Source: SM1-46 sp002451215
GTDB taxonomy: Bacteria; Pseudomonadota; Gammaproteobacteria; Acidiferrobacterales; Sulfurifustaceae
DNA length: 64,000 nucleotides
Assembly: GCA_002451215.1 (NCBI GenBank)
Contig: DKBM01000006.1
Location: 1-64,000, forward strand
Direction: 5' to 3'
Shown: piece by piece, positions 49,541 to 57,575 of the stretch
How the letters are laid out: each line of letters opens with the position of its first letter
How positions within the stretch are numbered: position 1 is the stretch's first letter
The notes under the pieces: model-generated
Databases searched by the model: none
What the model saw: only the letters and a program-made list of their open reading frames with translations
What the model was told of the DNA's origin: nothing
Program-made: the position numbers and the translations under genes

Positions 49541-50941
49541 TTACTCAATGCCAAGCTTTTCAAGTTTGTAGCGCAATGCCCGAAAGCTGATTCCCAGCAG
49601 TTTGGCTGCGGCTGTCTTGTTCTGGTTGGTCTTGCCAAGCGCTGCTTCGATCGCCTGGCGCTCCACTTGTTCAAGATAATCATCGAGTGAGCGCTCGCCG
49701 CCGGACTGGTATGTCCCGTTCGCCTCGGACTCGTCCTGTCCGTTCCCGGAAGCGGGCAGGTGCAGGTCCGGCGCCGAAATCTCGTCACCATTGCAGAGGG
49801 TGAGTGCCCGTTCCAGGATGTTTTCCAGTTCGCGGACATTGCCCGGAAAGCCGTAGTGCTTCAGAACTGTCAGCGCATCGTCAGTAAGATGTGGAACCTT
49901 CATTCCGAGGCTTGCTGCGAGTCGCGCCAACACGTGGTTGGCTAGCAGCGGGATGTCGTCCGAGCGCTCGCGCAGCGGCGGGATATGCAACTCGATGACA
50001 TTGAGCCGGTAGTACAGATCCTGACGGAAGCGCCCTTGTTGGACCAGGCTGTGCAAGTCCTTGTGGGTAGCTGAGAGGATACGGACATCGACTTTGATCT
50101 CGGTTTGCGCGCCGACCGGCCGAACAGACCGCTCCTGGATGGCGCGCAAGAGCTTCACCTGCATGGGCAACGGCAGATCGCCCACTTCGTCCAGAAAGAG
50201 TGTGCCGCCGTCCGCGGCCTTGAAGAGCCCGTCCTTGTCTTGAACCGCTCCGGTGAAACTTCCCTTTTTGTGCCCGAAAAACTCGCTTTCCATCAGGGCT
50301 TCCGGGATGGCACCGCAATTTACGGGCACAAACGGGCGGTCGCCTCGCGGCCCAAGCTCGTGGATAAGGCGCGCCACCAGTTCCTTGCCTGTGCCTGAGT
50401 CGCCGCTGATATAGACAGGCGCCTGGCCACGGGCGAGACGCTCGATCATGGCGCGGACCTTCTTTATTGGTTCCGATTCCCCCAACAGTCGGCGGGCACC
50501 AGACGCGGGCGTGACCGGCTCGGAGGCGCTCGCCACTGGCGCAGCCGGCACGGGTGCGCCGCCGCCGTGGCCGACGCGCAGGGCCGAGCGAACGATGTTG
50601 CGTAGGTCATTCAGGTCGAGGGGTTTCGATACAAAGTCAAAAGCGCCGGCTTTGAGGGCCGCAACCGCGGTTTCCATGTTTCCGAACGCCGTGATAACGG
50701 CGACCGGCAGATAGGGGTAGTTCTCCTGAATGAATCGCACAAGGTCGATGCCGTTGCCGTCCGGCAACCGCATATCGGTCAGGCACAGGTCGAACTTGAA
50801 CTCGGCGAGCAGGTGTTTGGCATCGCCGACATTCGCGGCCGAACGGGTCTCGAGATTCATGCGCCCGAGCGTAAGTTCCAGCACCTCGCGGATGTCCGGT
50901 TCGTCGTCGACAATCAGGATCTGGTTCTTGACCTTGCTCAT
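49541..50941 (-). CDS. pilR: Sigma-54-dependent response regulator PilR
   Basis: 466 aa, NtrC type. Receiver domain residues 1-125 with phospho-acceptor Asp56 in LCLTDMRLPDG, and the Lys of SKPLD. AAA+ domain about 150-385: Walker A GDSGTGKE (180-187), the sigma-54-contacting loop as GSFTGA (227-232, the Ser variant seen in PilR), Walker B DEVGD. C-terminal Fis-type helix-turn-helix (EAALGKTNQNKTAAAKLLGISFRALRYKLEKLGI). Overlaps pilS by four bases. It activates pilA in Pseudomonas; the sigma-54 site upstream of pilA here agrees with that. Confidence 0.93.
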   Translation of the reverse strand: MSKVKNQILIVDDEPDIREVLELTLGRMNLETRSAANVGDAKHLLAEFKFDLCLTDMRLPDGNGIDLVRFIQENYPYLPVAVITAFGNMETAVAALKAGAFDFVSKPLDLNDLRNIVRSALRVGHGGGAPVPAAPVASASEPVTPASGARRLLGESEPIKKVRAMIERLARGQAPVYISGDSGTGKELVARLIHELGPRGDRPFVPVNCGAIPEALMESEFFGHKKGSFTGAVQDKDGLFKAADGGTLFLDEVGDLPLPMQVKLLRAIQERSVRPVGAQTEIKVDVRILSATHKDLHSLVQQGRFRQDLYYRLNVIELHIPPLRERSDDIPLLANHVLARLAASLGMKVPHLTDDALTVLKHYGFPGNVRELENILERALTLCNGDEISAPDLHLPASGNGQDESEANGTYQSGGERSLDDYLEQVERQAIEAALGKTNQNKTAAAKLLGISFRALRYKLEKLGIE

Positions 50942-52671
50942 ATCGCGATGCTTTCAGAGCATTCCTCTGCACGGGCAAAGGTCACGCGGAAACGGCTCCC
51001 GACCCCCCCGTCACCAGGGAAGTAATCAAGAGAGCCGCCGTTTCCTTCACACAATTCCCTAGCAATATACAGGCCAAGCCCGGTTCCCTTCGGGCTGGTC
51101 GTGAAGAAGGGGTCAAAGATGCTGTCCGCCACCTCCGGCGGCACGCCCGAACCCCAGTCGATCACGTCCAAACAGGGGCGGCCATCCTTATCGGTGCTGC
51201 CCTGTAGTTTGAGTAGCGGCGTGCCCGTAAACGGTGGGCTATGGCGCAGCGCGTTCTGGCAGAGATTGGTAACCACCTGGTGGATTTGGTCGCTATCCGC
51301 GCACAGGGAGAGCCCATCCGGGCAGACCACAGCAAAGGTACCTTGGGGCACGAACAAGGTCTCGCAGTACTGGCGGACAAAGTCCTTGAGCCAATGATCG
51401 AGCACCATGCGAGTGGCATTCACCCGGTCGCGGCGACTGAGCTGTGTGACGTTCTGCACGATGACATTCATGCGCCGCGTCTGCTCATCGATGATCTTCA
51501 GCAGGCGCTTTTGTTCGGCCTCGCTGCCGCTGGATTCCGACAGCAGTTGGGCGGCGTTGCTCAAAGCCCCCAATGGATTGCGGATTTCGTGCGCGATGCT
51601 CGCGGTAAGTCGCGCGAGGGCCGACATCTTGAGTTCCTGGGCCTGCTTCTTGAGGACCACCATGTCGTCCAGAAACACCACCACCCCGGCCACCGGGCTG
51701 CGGCGCCCCAGCGACCCGCTCTTACGTGCGTCGGAATCGCCGACCGGCATGAAACGAGGCAGGAGCGTGTAGCCAGCCTGCGAACGGAAGATCTTCGGCG
51801 CGCGCTGCTCCCCGGCGGCGCTGCCAAGCCATTGCACTAACTGGGTTGCGAGGTCAGGGGAGATCTCGTTGATATTGGTCTTTCCGGCCGCGCCAGCCGG
51901 GATTCCCAGGTACTTCACCGCTGCTTCGTTGGCCTTGCGAACCTGGCCGCTTGCCTCGCACACCATGACACCGGACTGCATGCGCTGGATGATCAGCTCG
52001 CTCATTTGGGCCAGGTTGGCCGCGTCGACGCCGCGGCGCTCGGCCAGTGCTTCGGTCGCCCGCAGCCGCGTTGCGAGCGACTGTCCAACAAAGGCCGTGG
52101 CAAAAAGACCGACACCGAAGAGACCGGCAATCGGGAAATCCTGCAGCGAATCGGTTCCCACGATACTCACACCCGCGACGGCGTCGTGAATCAGCTCCCA
52201 GCCCTGCTCGAGCAGGGCGGCAATCGCCGCGAGCGAAGCATAGAAGAGCGTGAGCTTTCGCCCGAGCATAAGGCTCGCACCGCCGATCGCAGCGATCAAA
52301 AGTAATCCGACGCCGCTCGCGAGACCGCCGCTCGAGTGCATCAGCATGGTAAGCAGGGTGATATCGGCGAACGACAGCAGAACCGCGTGCGTATCGAAGT
52401 CCGGCTTGCGGGCGCGAATGGTAAACGCGGCGATTAGGCCGAGCACCGTGTAGGTCAGGCTGGTGCTGAGGAAGAGGGCGGGCCTTGCCTGGCCGAGCGG
52501 CGGCAGGGTGCCCCAAGTGAGCGCCACGGACGAGGCAGCCACGCCGGCGGCCAGGCGGAAATAGTTAAAGTATTGGAGAAGCTTCCAGTTCTCGGTTTCG
52601 ACCGCGGCGCGACTCTCTGCCCGCGTTGCCCCGGCCGCTAGGGGGGTCGGGGTGCTCTCCTTTGCTGTCAT
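50938..52671 (-). CDS. pilS: Sensor histidine kinase PilS
   Basis: 577 aa from ATG 52671; a TTG six codons upstream is an alternative. Six transmembrane helices in the first ~200 residues, a PAS-like region about 220-340 (GVMVCEASGQVRKANEAAVKYLG), then HisKA with the phospho-accepting His361 in ASIAHEIRNPLGAL and HATPase_c with NLCQNALRH (N-box), DWGSGVPPEVAD (G1), PFFTTSPKGTGLGLYIARELCEGNGG (F/G2). In Pseudomonas PilS phosphorylates PilR and senses pilin in the membrane. The order PP0621-like gene-pilS-pilR-pilA is common in beta- and gammaproteobacteria. Confidence 0.92.
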   Translation of the reverse strand: MTAKESTPTPLAAGATRAESRAAVETENWKLLQYFNYFRLAAGVAASSVALTWGTLPPLGQARPALFLSTSLTYTVLGLIAAFTIRARKPDFDTHAVLLSFADITLLTMLMHSSGGLASGVGLLLIAAIGGASLMLGRKLTLFYASLAAIAALLEQGWELIHDAVAGVSIVGTDSLQDFPIAGLFGVGLFATAFVGQSLATRLRATEALAERRGVDAANLAQMSELIIQRMQSGVMVCEASGQVRKANEAAVKYLGIPAGAAGKTNINEISPDLATQLVQWLGSAAGEQRAPKIFRSQAGYTLLPRFMPVGDSDARKSGSLGRRSPVAGVVVFLDDMVVLKKQAQELKMSALARLTASIAHEIRNPLGALSNAAQLLSESSGSEAEQKRLLKIIDEQTRRMNVIVQNVTQLSRRDRVNATRMVLDHWLKDFVRQYCETLFVPQGTFAVVCPDGLSLCADSDQIHQVVTNLCQNALRHSPPFTGTPLLKLQGSTDKDGRPCLDVIDWGSGVPPEVADSIFDPFFTTSPKGTGLGLYIARELCEGNGGSLDYFPGDGGVGSRFRVTFARAEECSESIAI

Positions 52672-52721
52672 AGGGATGAAGTAGCACAACCTGGCGCAAG
52701 CGCCACAACTAACACCGTGTA

Positions 52722-52952
52722 TCAGCCGTTCTCGGCCGCCCGGCGATGGGCCTCACTGCAGTAGGCACGCTTGTCTACCCGGATCGCCTGCGATTCGGGA
52801 ATATGCGTCCCACAGTGATCGCAAGCCACCATCTGTGCAAAACGCTTGGTTTCGGACTCTCGGTCGCGCCGCTCGCGAAACCGCCGCACTTCACGCAGCA
52901 CAAACCAGGCGCCAAGTGCCACGACGATGAGGAGGACGAGATTGCGGATCAT
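52722..52952 (-). CDS. PP0621 family small protein
   Basis: 76 aa. One N-terminal membrane helix (NLVLLIVVALGAWFVL), a basic stretch, then MVACDHCGTHIPESQAIRVDKRAYCSEAHRRAA, with CxxC and a later Cys-x-x-x-His that could bind zinc; this pattern is that of the PP0621 family that commonly precedes pilS. No function has been assigned to my knowledge. It lies 50 bases upstream of pilS on the same strand and may be co-transcribed. Confidence 0.82.
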   Translation of the reverse strand: MIRNLVLLIVVALGAWFVLREVRRFRERRDRESETKRFAQMVACDHCGTHIPESQAIRVDKRAYCSEAHRRAAENG

Positions 52953-52971
52953 TTCACCCCGACAGCGACGT

Positions 52972-53048
52972 TGGTCGGGGTGAGAGGATTTGAACCTCCG
53001 GCCCCTTGCTCCCGAAGCAAGTGCTCTACCAGGCTGAGCTACACCCCG
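52972..53048 (-). tRNA. tRNA-Pro (anticodon CGG)
   Basis: 77 bases with encoded CCA. The acceptor arm starts CGGGGTG and pairs with CACCCCG; the anticodon stem CTTGC/GCAAG encloses loop TTCGGGA, anticodon CGG (reads CCG); the T-arm has GTTCAAATC. The 5' C1:G72 pair is typical of bacterial tRNA-Pro. Lies between ispB and the PP0621-like gene on the same strand. Confidence 0.96.
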
Positions 53049-53068
53049 AACGGAACGACCGCAAACTG

Positions 53069-54037
53069 CTAGTGACTGCGATGGGCGGAAAAGTAGGCGA
53101 GATCGCGCAGGGCTTGCGCGTACGGCGACTCGGGTAGTGCGCCGAGGGCCTTGAGGGCCAGCGCGGCCTCCTTCTCGGCCCGGCGCGCAGTGTACGCGAT
53201 GGACCCAGCCGATTCAACGGCGTCAATGACAGCATCAATGTGCTCATTCCCGCCTTCTTCAATCGCGCGCCGGATGAGCAAGCGCTGCGCGTCGGTGCCA
53301 TGTTGCATGGCATGGATAAGTGGCAGGGTTGGTTTGCCCTCTGCCAGGTCGTCACCAACACTCTTGCCAAGTTCCGGGTTATTGCGGCCGTAATCGAGGG
53401 CATCGTCGATCAGCTGGAACGCGGTTCCCAGATGCATTCCATAGGCAGCCATGGCACTTTCAACTTCGCCGTTCTGGTGAGTAATTACGGCGGGGAGTCG
53501 AGTGGCCGCTTCGAACAGCTTGGCGGTCTTGCCGCGGATCACCTCGAGATAGCGCGTTTCGGTGGTTTCCGGGTCGTGGCAGTTAAGGAGCTGGAGTACT
53601 TCGCCGCGCGCGATAGTGTTGGTTGTATGGGCCAAAATCTCCATGACGCGCATGTCACCCACGTCTACCATCATCTCGAAGGCCCGGGAATAGAGAAAGT
53701 CCCCCACCAACACACTCGCCTCATTGCCCCAAATGGTGTTCGCGGTGGATTGCCCACGCCGCAATTCCGAGGCGTCCACGACATCATCGTGCAGGAGCGT
53801 GGCGGTGTGGATGAACTCAATAGTCGCAGCCAGCGTGATATGAGCCTGGCCGGCGTAGCCGAAGGCTTTGGCCCCGATGACCACCAGAAGCGGGCGCAAA
53901 CGTTTGCCGCCACTCTGGATGAGGTAGGCGCTGAGTTCGTTAATGAGCGCTACGTCCGACGTGAGCCGGGCCTGGATCTCCCGGTCCACGGCCTGCATGT
54001 CATCGTGGGCGAGCGCCCTGATTGCCTGAAAATCCAT
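53069..54037 (-). CDS. ispB: Octaprenyl diphosphate synthase
   Basis: 322 aa. Trans-prenyl chain elongation enzyme that makes the ubiquinone side chain. First aspartate-rich motif LLHDDVVDASELRRG (Asp84-Asp88), second motif FQLIDDALDYGRN, and N-terminal GGKRLRPLLV. The residue set before the first motif (EFIHTATLLHDDVVD) fits the long-chain class (C40 and above). Divergent from rplU, as in E. coli, where ispB borders rplU-rpmA-obgE. The final chain length cannot be read from the sequence. Confidence 0.95.
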   Translation of the reverse strand: MDFQAIRALAHDDMQAVDREIQARLTSDVALINELSAYLIQSGGKRLRPLLVVIGAKAFGYAGQAHITLAATIEFIHTATLLHDDVVDASELRRGQSTANTIWGNEASVLVGDFLYSRAFEMMVDVGDMRVMEILAHTTNTIARGEVLQLLNCHDPETTETRYLEVIRGKTAKLFEAATRLPAVITHQNGEVESAMAAYGMHLGTAFQLIDDALDYGRNNPELGKSVGDDLAEGKPTLPLIHAMQHGTDAQRLLIRRAIEEGGNEHIDAVIDAVESAGSIAYTARRAEKEAALALKALGALPESPYAQALRDLAYFSAHRSH

Positions 54038-54099
54038 GGGGAGCGGGGTCCGTTGGCGGGCGGGATGCTAGGGAGGGTGCCCGGGGCTGTCAAGGAAGT

Positions 54100-54128
54100 T
54101 TGACCGGCCCGGCGCCGGCCGCTAGAAT
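54100..54128 (+). promoter_or_regulatory. Sigma-70 promoter of rplU-rpmA
   Basis: TTGACC (54100-54105) and TAGAAT (54123-54128) with a 17-base spacer give a near-consensus sigma-70 promoter. The predicted start lies near 54135, about 45 bases before the rplU ATG. Confidence 0.75.
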
Positions 54129-54180
54129 CCGCGCTTTTTCCGGGGCTTGCGTGTCCGCGCGGGTCCCCAAGGAGACGGCG

Positions 54181-54489
54181 ATGTACGCGGTTATCAAGAC
54201 CGGTGGCAAACAGTACCGAGTGGCGCCGGGAGATGTGATCCGGATCGAGAAGCTCGAAACCCCGGCCGGCGACTCGGTGGATCTTACCGAGGTGCTGATG
54301 GTATGTGATGGCGACAATGTTCGGGTCGGCTCCCCGCTGCTCGCGGGCGCGGCGGTTACGGCCAAGGTGCGCGCGCACGGGCGCGGCGACAAGATCCGCA
54401 TATTCAAGATGCGCCGGCGCAAGCACTACCGCAAGACTCAGGGGCACCGCCAGGACTACACGGAAGTCGAGATCACCGGCATCAAGTAA
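54181..54489 (+). CDS. rplU: 50S ribosomal protein L21
   Basis: 102 aa from ATG 54181 (AAGGAG nine bases upstream); longer in-frame extensions are not used because MYAVIKTGGKQYRVAPGD is the universal L21 start. It binds 23S rRNA, with L20. Signature: the KMRRRKHYRKTQGHRQDYTEVEI end. Directly before rpmA in the conserved ribosomal pair. Confidence 0.98.
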   Translation: MYAVIKTGGKQYRVAPGDVIRIEKLETPAGDSVDLTEVLMVCDGDNVRVGSPLLAGAAVTAKVRAHGRGDKIRIFKMRRRKHYRKTQGHRQDYTEVEITGIK

Positions 54490-54559
54490 CGAATTCGTCC
54501 GCGCGTCTTGGCTTCATTATTGGCGTGCTTCGTGCGGACAGCAAATTGAGGTAGACGCA

Positions 54560-54817
54560 ATGGCACATAAAAAGGCAGGCGGCAGTTCTCGCAACGGTCG
54601 CGACTCACAGGCGCAGCGCCTTGGCGTGAAGCGCTTCGCGGGCCAGCAGGTGCTGGCGGGCAACATTTTGGTGCGTCAGCGCGGAACGCAGTTTCATGCG
54701 GGCAACAACGTTGCCAAGGGCAAGGATGATACGCTGTACGCGACTTCTGATGGTAAGGTGGTGTTTGAAACCAAGGGCCCGAGCAACCGCAAAACGGTAA
54801 GCATCGTCTCGGGCTGA
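54560..54817 (+). CDS. rpmA: 50S ribosomal protein L27
   Basis: 85 aa. MAHKKAGGSSRNGRDSQAQRLGVKRFAGQQV with the N-terminal tail that reaches the peptidyl-transferase centre, followed by GNILVRQRGTQFHAGNNVAKGKDDTLYA, the family pattern. No N-terminal extension needing cleavage (as in Firmicutes) is seen. It is followed by a strong terminator, so obgE is transcribed by read-through or its own promoter. Confidence 0.98.
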   Translation: MAHKKAGGSSRNGRDSQAQRLGVKRFAGQQVLAGNILVRQRGTQFHAGNNVAKGKDDTLYATSDGKVVFETKGPSNRKTVSIVSG

Positions 54818-54840
54818 GCAGGCTTTCACGCCGCAACACG

Positions 54841-54880
54841 AAACCCCGCCCTGGCGACAGCGCGGGGTTTTTCTTTTTTT
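54841..54880 (+). terminator. Rho-independent terminator after rpmA
   Basis: Stem AAACCCCGC (54841-54849) / GCGGGGTTT (54862-54870), 12-base loop, followed by TTCTTTTTTT (54871-54880). It begins 24 bases after the rpmA stop. Confidence 0.92.
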
Positions 54881-54902
54881 CGGGACAACTGCACTCTGGC
54901 AC

Positions 54903-55940
54903 ATGAAGTTTGTTGATGAGGTAACTATTCGCGTCGAAGCCGGCCACGGCGGGGCAGGCGCGCTCAGTTTTCGCCGCGAGAAATTTGTGCCGCTTGGCGG
55001 GCCCGATGGCGGAGACGGCGGACATGGTGGCGGCGTATATCTGGTCGGACGCGGTGGTCTCAATACACTTTCGGACTTCCGGCACACGCGTGTCTTTCGC
55101 GCACGCGCTGGCGAGCGCGGGGGTGGAAGCAACCGGACCGGCGCTTCCGCGGACGATCTGGAAATCGCGGTTCCGCTTGGCACGCTCGTGCGGGACGTCG
55201 ATACCGAGGAACTCATCGGCGAGATCACGCGCGACGGCGAGAAGCTGCTAGTGGCGCGCGGCGGCAAGGGCGGATTCGGCAACACGCGCTTCAAGTCGAG
55301 CGTTAACCGCGCGCCGCGCAAGACCACGCCGGGCTTGCCTGGGGAAAGCCGCGAACTCGCGCTCGAGTTGCAGGTGCTGGCTGATGTCGGGCTGCTAGGG
55401 TTGCCGAACGCCGGCAAGTCCACGTTTCTGCGCGCCGTGTCGGACGCGCGACCCAAAGTCGCCGACTATCCATTTACTACACTGCACCCACACCTCGGCG
55501 TCGTTCGGGTTGGGCCGGAGCGCAGCTTCGTGGTCGCGGATATACCGGGGCTGATCGAGGGTGCCGCGGACGGCGCCGGACTCGGTAGCCAGTTCCTGCG
55601 GCATCTATCCCGCACCCGCATCCTGCTGCATCTCGTCGATATCGCGCCGCTCGATCCGGGCGAGGATCCGGTGAAGGCGGCTCGCGCAATCGCTGCCGAG
55701 TTGCGCAAGTTCTCGCCAGCCCTTGCCAAGCGTGAACGCTGGCTCGTGCTGAACAAGGTCGATTTGCTCGCTCCGCCTGAGCGTTCCCGTCGGGTCACGG
55801 AGATTGTGCGCCGATTGCGCTGGACGAAGCCTGTCTACCAAATCTCGGCGGCCACCGGGGAGGGTTGTCAGAAGCTCTCGGCCGACCTCATGATGCGCCT
55901 GCAGGCGCTCGCCAAGAACAAGAGATCCGACCATGAGTGA
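54903..55940 (+). CDS. obgE: Obg family GTPase, ribosome assembly
   Basis: 345 aa. Glycine-rich Obg fold at residues 1-158 (MKFVDEVTIRVEAGHGGAGALSFRREKFVPLGGPDGGDGGHGG), then the G domain with G1 GLPNAGKST (166-174), switch DYPFTTLHPHLGVV, G3 VVADIPGLIEGA, and NKVD/SAATGEG. Binds the 50S subunit as a late-assembly and stress checkpoint. No C-terminal OCT extension. The proB ATG overlaps its end by eight bases. Confidence 0.97.
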   Translation: MKFVDEVTIRVEAGHGGAGALSFRREKFVPLGGPDGGDGGHGGGVYLVGRGGLNTLSDFRHTRVFRARAGERGGGSNRTGASADDLEIAVPLGTLVRDVDTEELIGEITRDGEKLLVARGGKGGFGNTRFKSSVNRAPRKTTPGLPGESRELALELQVLADVGLLGLPNAGKSTFLRAVSDARPKVADYPFTTLHPHLGVVRVGPERSFVVADIPGLIEGAADGAGLGSQFLRHLSRTRILLHLVDIAPLDPGEDPVKAARAIAAELRKFSPALAKRERWLVLNKVDLLAPPERSRRVTEIVRRLRWTKPVYQISAATGEGCQKLSADLMMRLQALAKNKRSDHE

Positions 55941-57057
55941 ATCCCGAGCCCGGCTCGCTGGCGCGCGCCGTATGGTGGTAAAGATCGGCAGTGCGGTGCT
56001 CACCAATGCAGGCCAGGGCCTCGATAGCGGGGCCATCACACGTTGGGTCGAGGAACTCGCCGGCGCGCGTCGTCGGGGCATCGAGGTGCTGCTCGTCACT
56101 TCCGGCGCGGTGGCCGCCGGCATGCAACGCCTTGGCCGGACGACACGGCCGAGTGCACTGCATGAGCTGCAGGCCATGGCAGCCATCGGCCAGATGGGCC
56201 TGGTGCAAATCTATGAGTCAGCCTTCCAGCGCCACGGATTGCACACCGCCCAGGTGCTGCTGACGCACGACGATCTGGCGGATCGTGGACGCTATCTTAA
56301 TGCGCGCAGTACCCTGCGAACCCTCCTCAAGTTTGGTGTCGTTCCGGTCATCAACGAGAACGATACCGTCGCGACTGAAGAGATTCGATTCAGCGACAAT
56401 GACACGCTCGCGGCGTTGGTTGCGAATCTGGTCGAGGCGGACTTGTTACTCATCCTGACCGACCAGCAAGGGTTGTTCGAGCAGGACCCGCGTGCCTATC
56501 CGCAGGCCACTTTGATTGGCGAGGGAGCTGCCGATGACCCGGCCTTGCTGGCCATGGCCGGTAGTTCGGGGGCGCTGGGTCGCGGGGGAATGCGCACCAA
56601 GTTGATTGCCGCCGCCAAGGCGGCCCGATCGGGAGCCACCACCGTCATTGCCTGGGGACGAATTGAAAATGTCATCACGCGGGTGTTGGGCGGAGAGGAG
56701 ATTGGCACGTTACTCAAGCCAGGAGCCAGCCGGCTTGCCGCGCGCAAGCGTTGGCTCGCCGGGCACATGCATGCATCCGGCCGGCTTGTACTCGATGCCG
56801 GCGCGGTCCGCGTATTGCGTGAGGGCGGTAAGAGCCTGTTGCCTGTCGGCGTAAAGGCAGTAGAAGGGCAATTTGCACGCGGCGAGTTGGTGGTCTGTGT
56901 CGATAGCGATGGCCGCGAGGTAGGCCGGGGCCTGGTGAACTACGGCAGCGAGGACGCTGCCCGGATTGCAGGCCAGGCGTCCGGCCGAATAGAGGCGATT
57001 CTGGGGTATGTGGATGAGCCGGAGCTTATCCACCGCGATAACCTCGTCGTAACCTGA
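55933..57057 (+). CDS. proB: Glutamate 5-kinase
   Basis: 374 aa. First step of proline synthesis: ATP-dependent phosphorylation of L-glutamate, feedback-inhibited by proline. Amino-acid kinase domain with RRMVVKIGSAVLT, LVTSGAVAAGMQRL, VPVINENDTVATEEIRFSDNDTLAALVANLVEADLLLILTDQ, GRGGMRTKLIAAAKAARSG, then a C-terminal PUA domain (about 275-355, containing RGELVVCVDSDGREVGRGLVNYGSEDA). Overlaps obgE by eight bases, the common gammaproteobacterial obgE-proB arrangement. Confidence 0.97.
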   Translation: MSESRARLAGARRMVVKIGSAVLTNAGQGLDSGAITRWVEELAGARRRGIEVLLVTSGAVAAGMQRLGRTTRPSALHELQAMAAIGQMGLVQIYESAFQRHGLHTAQVLLTHDDLADRGRYLNARSTLRTLLKFGVVPVINENDTVATEEIRFSDNDTLAALVANLVEADLLLILTDQQGLFEQDPRAYPQATLIGEGAADDPALLAMAGSSGALGRGGMRTKLIAAAKAARSGATTVIAWGRIENVITRVLGGEEIGTLLKPGASRLAARKRWLAGHMHASGRLVLDAGAVRVLREGGKSLLPVGVKAVEGQFARGELVVCVDSDGREVGRGLVNYGSEDAARIAGQASGRIEAILGYVDEPELIHRDNLVVT

Positions 57058-57066
57058 TCCCAGAAA

Positions 57067-57096
57067 CACAAAAGCCGGCGCGAGCCGGCTATTGTG
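57067..57096. terminator. Bidirectional terminator between proB and rpsT
   Basis: Inverted repeat ACACAA (57067-57072) with AGCCGGC (57073-57079), loop GCGA, then GCCGGCT and TTGTGT. On the minus strand the stem is followed by TTTTGTGTTT, on the plus strand by a shorter U-rich stretch, so it can serve both convergent genes. Confidence 0.7.
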
Positions 57097-57120
57097 TTCT
57101 TGTCACCTAATGGCGGCGGT

Positions 57121-57384
57121 CTAGGGGAGCGCCTTGATTCCCTGATTGAGTTCGCGCTTGTAGCGGGCAGCAGCGTTCTTATGAATGATGCCGCGGCCAG
57201 CCATGCGGTCGATGGCGGACGCCGCCTCACGGAATGCCGTCTGTGCCCCAGCCTTGTCCTTGGCTGCAATCGAGCCACGGACCTTCTTGATCTTTGAGCG
57301 CAGCCAGGTGCGCTGCGCGGCATTGCGCTCGCGATGCGCCTCGGCCTGACGAGCGCGCTTCTTCGCCTGTGCAGTGTTAGCCAA
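57121..57384 (-). CDS. rpsT: 30S ribosomal protein S20
   Basis: 87 aa from TTG 57384, giving MANTAQAKKRARQAEAHRERNAAQ, exactly the S20 start and length. AGGAG lies seven bases upstream. The upstream frame gives no S20-like residues and is not used. In E. coli rpsT also starts with UUG and is autoregulated at translation. All-helical protein at the base of the 30S subunit. Confidence 0.96.
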   Translation of the reverse strand: MANTAQAKKRARQAEAHRERNAAQRTWLRSKIKKVRGSIAAKDKAGAQTAFREAASAIDRMAGRGIIHKNAAARYKRELNQGIKALP

Positions 57385-57575
57385 ATCGTGTCTCCTGTCG
57401 TGCGGATTACTGCAAGAAAGCCGCGCACTATCCGGATTTTCAGGCCCTTTGTCAATGTAACTCACCTCCCGCGGACGGGTTCAGGTAGCCCGGCACGCAG
57501 CATCGCTGGGAGACGGTGCGCGCCACCGGCGCCCCGCGGGCCGTCATGTCCATCGTTTATACTGCCGGCCGAACC

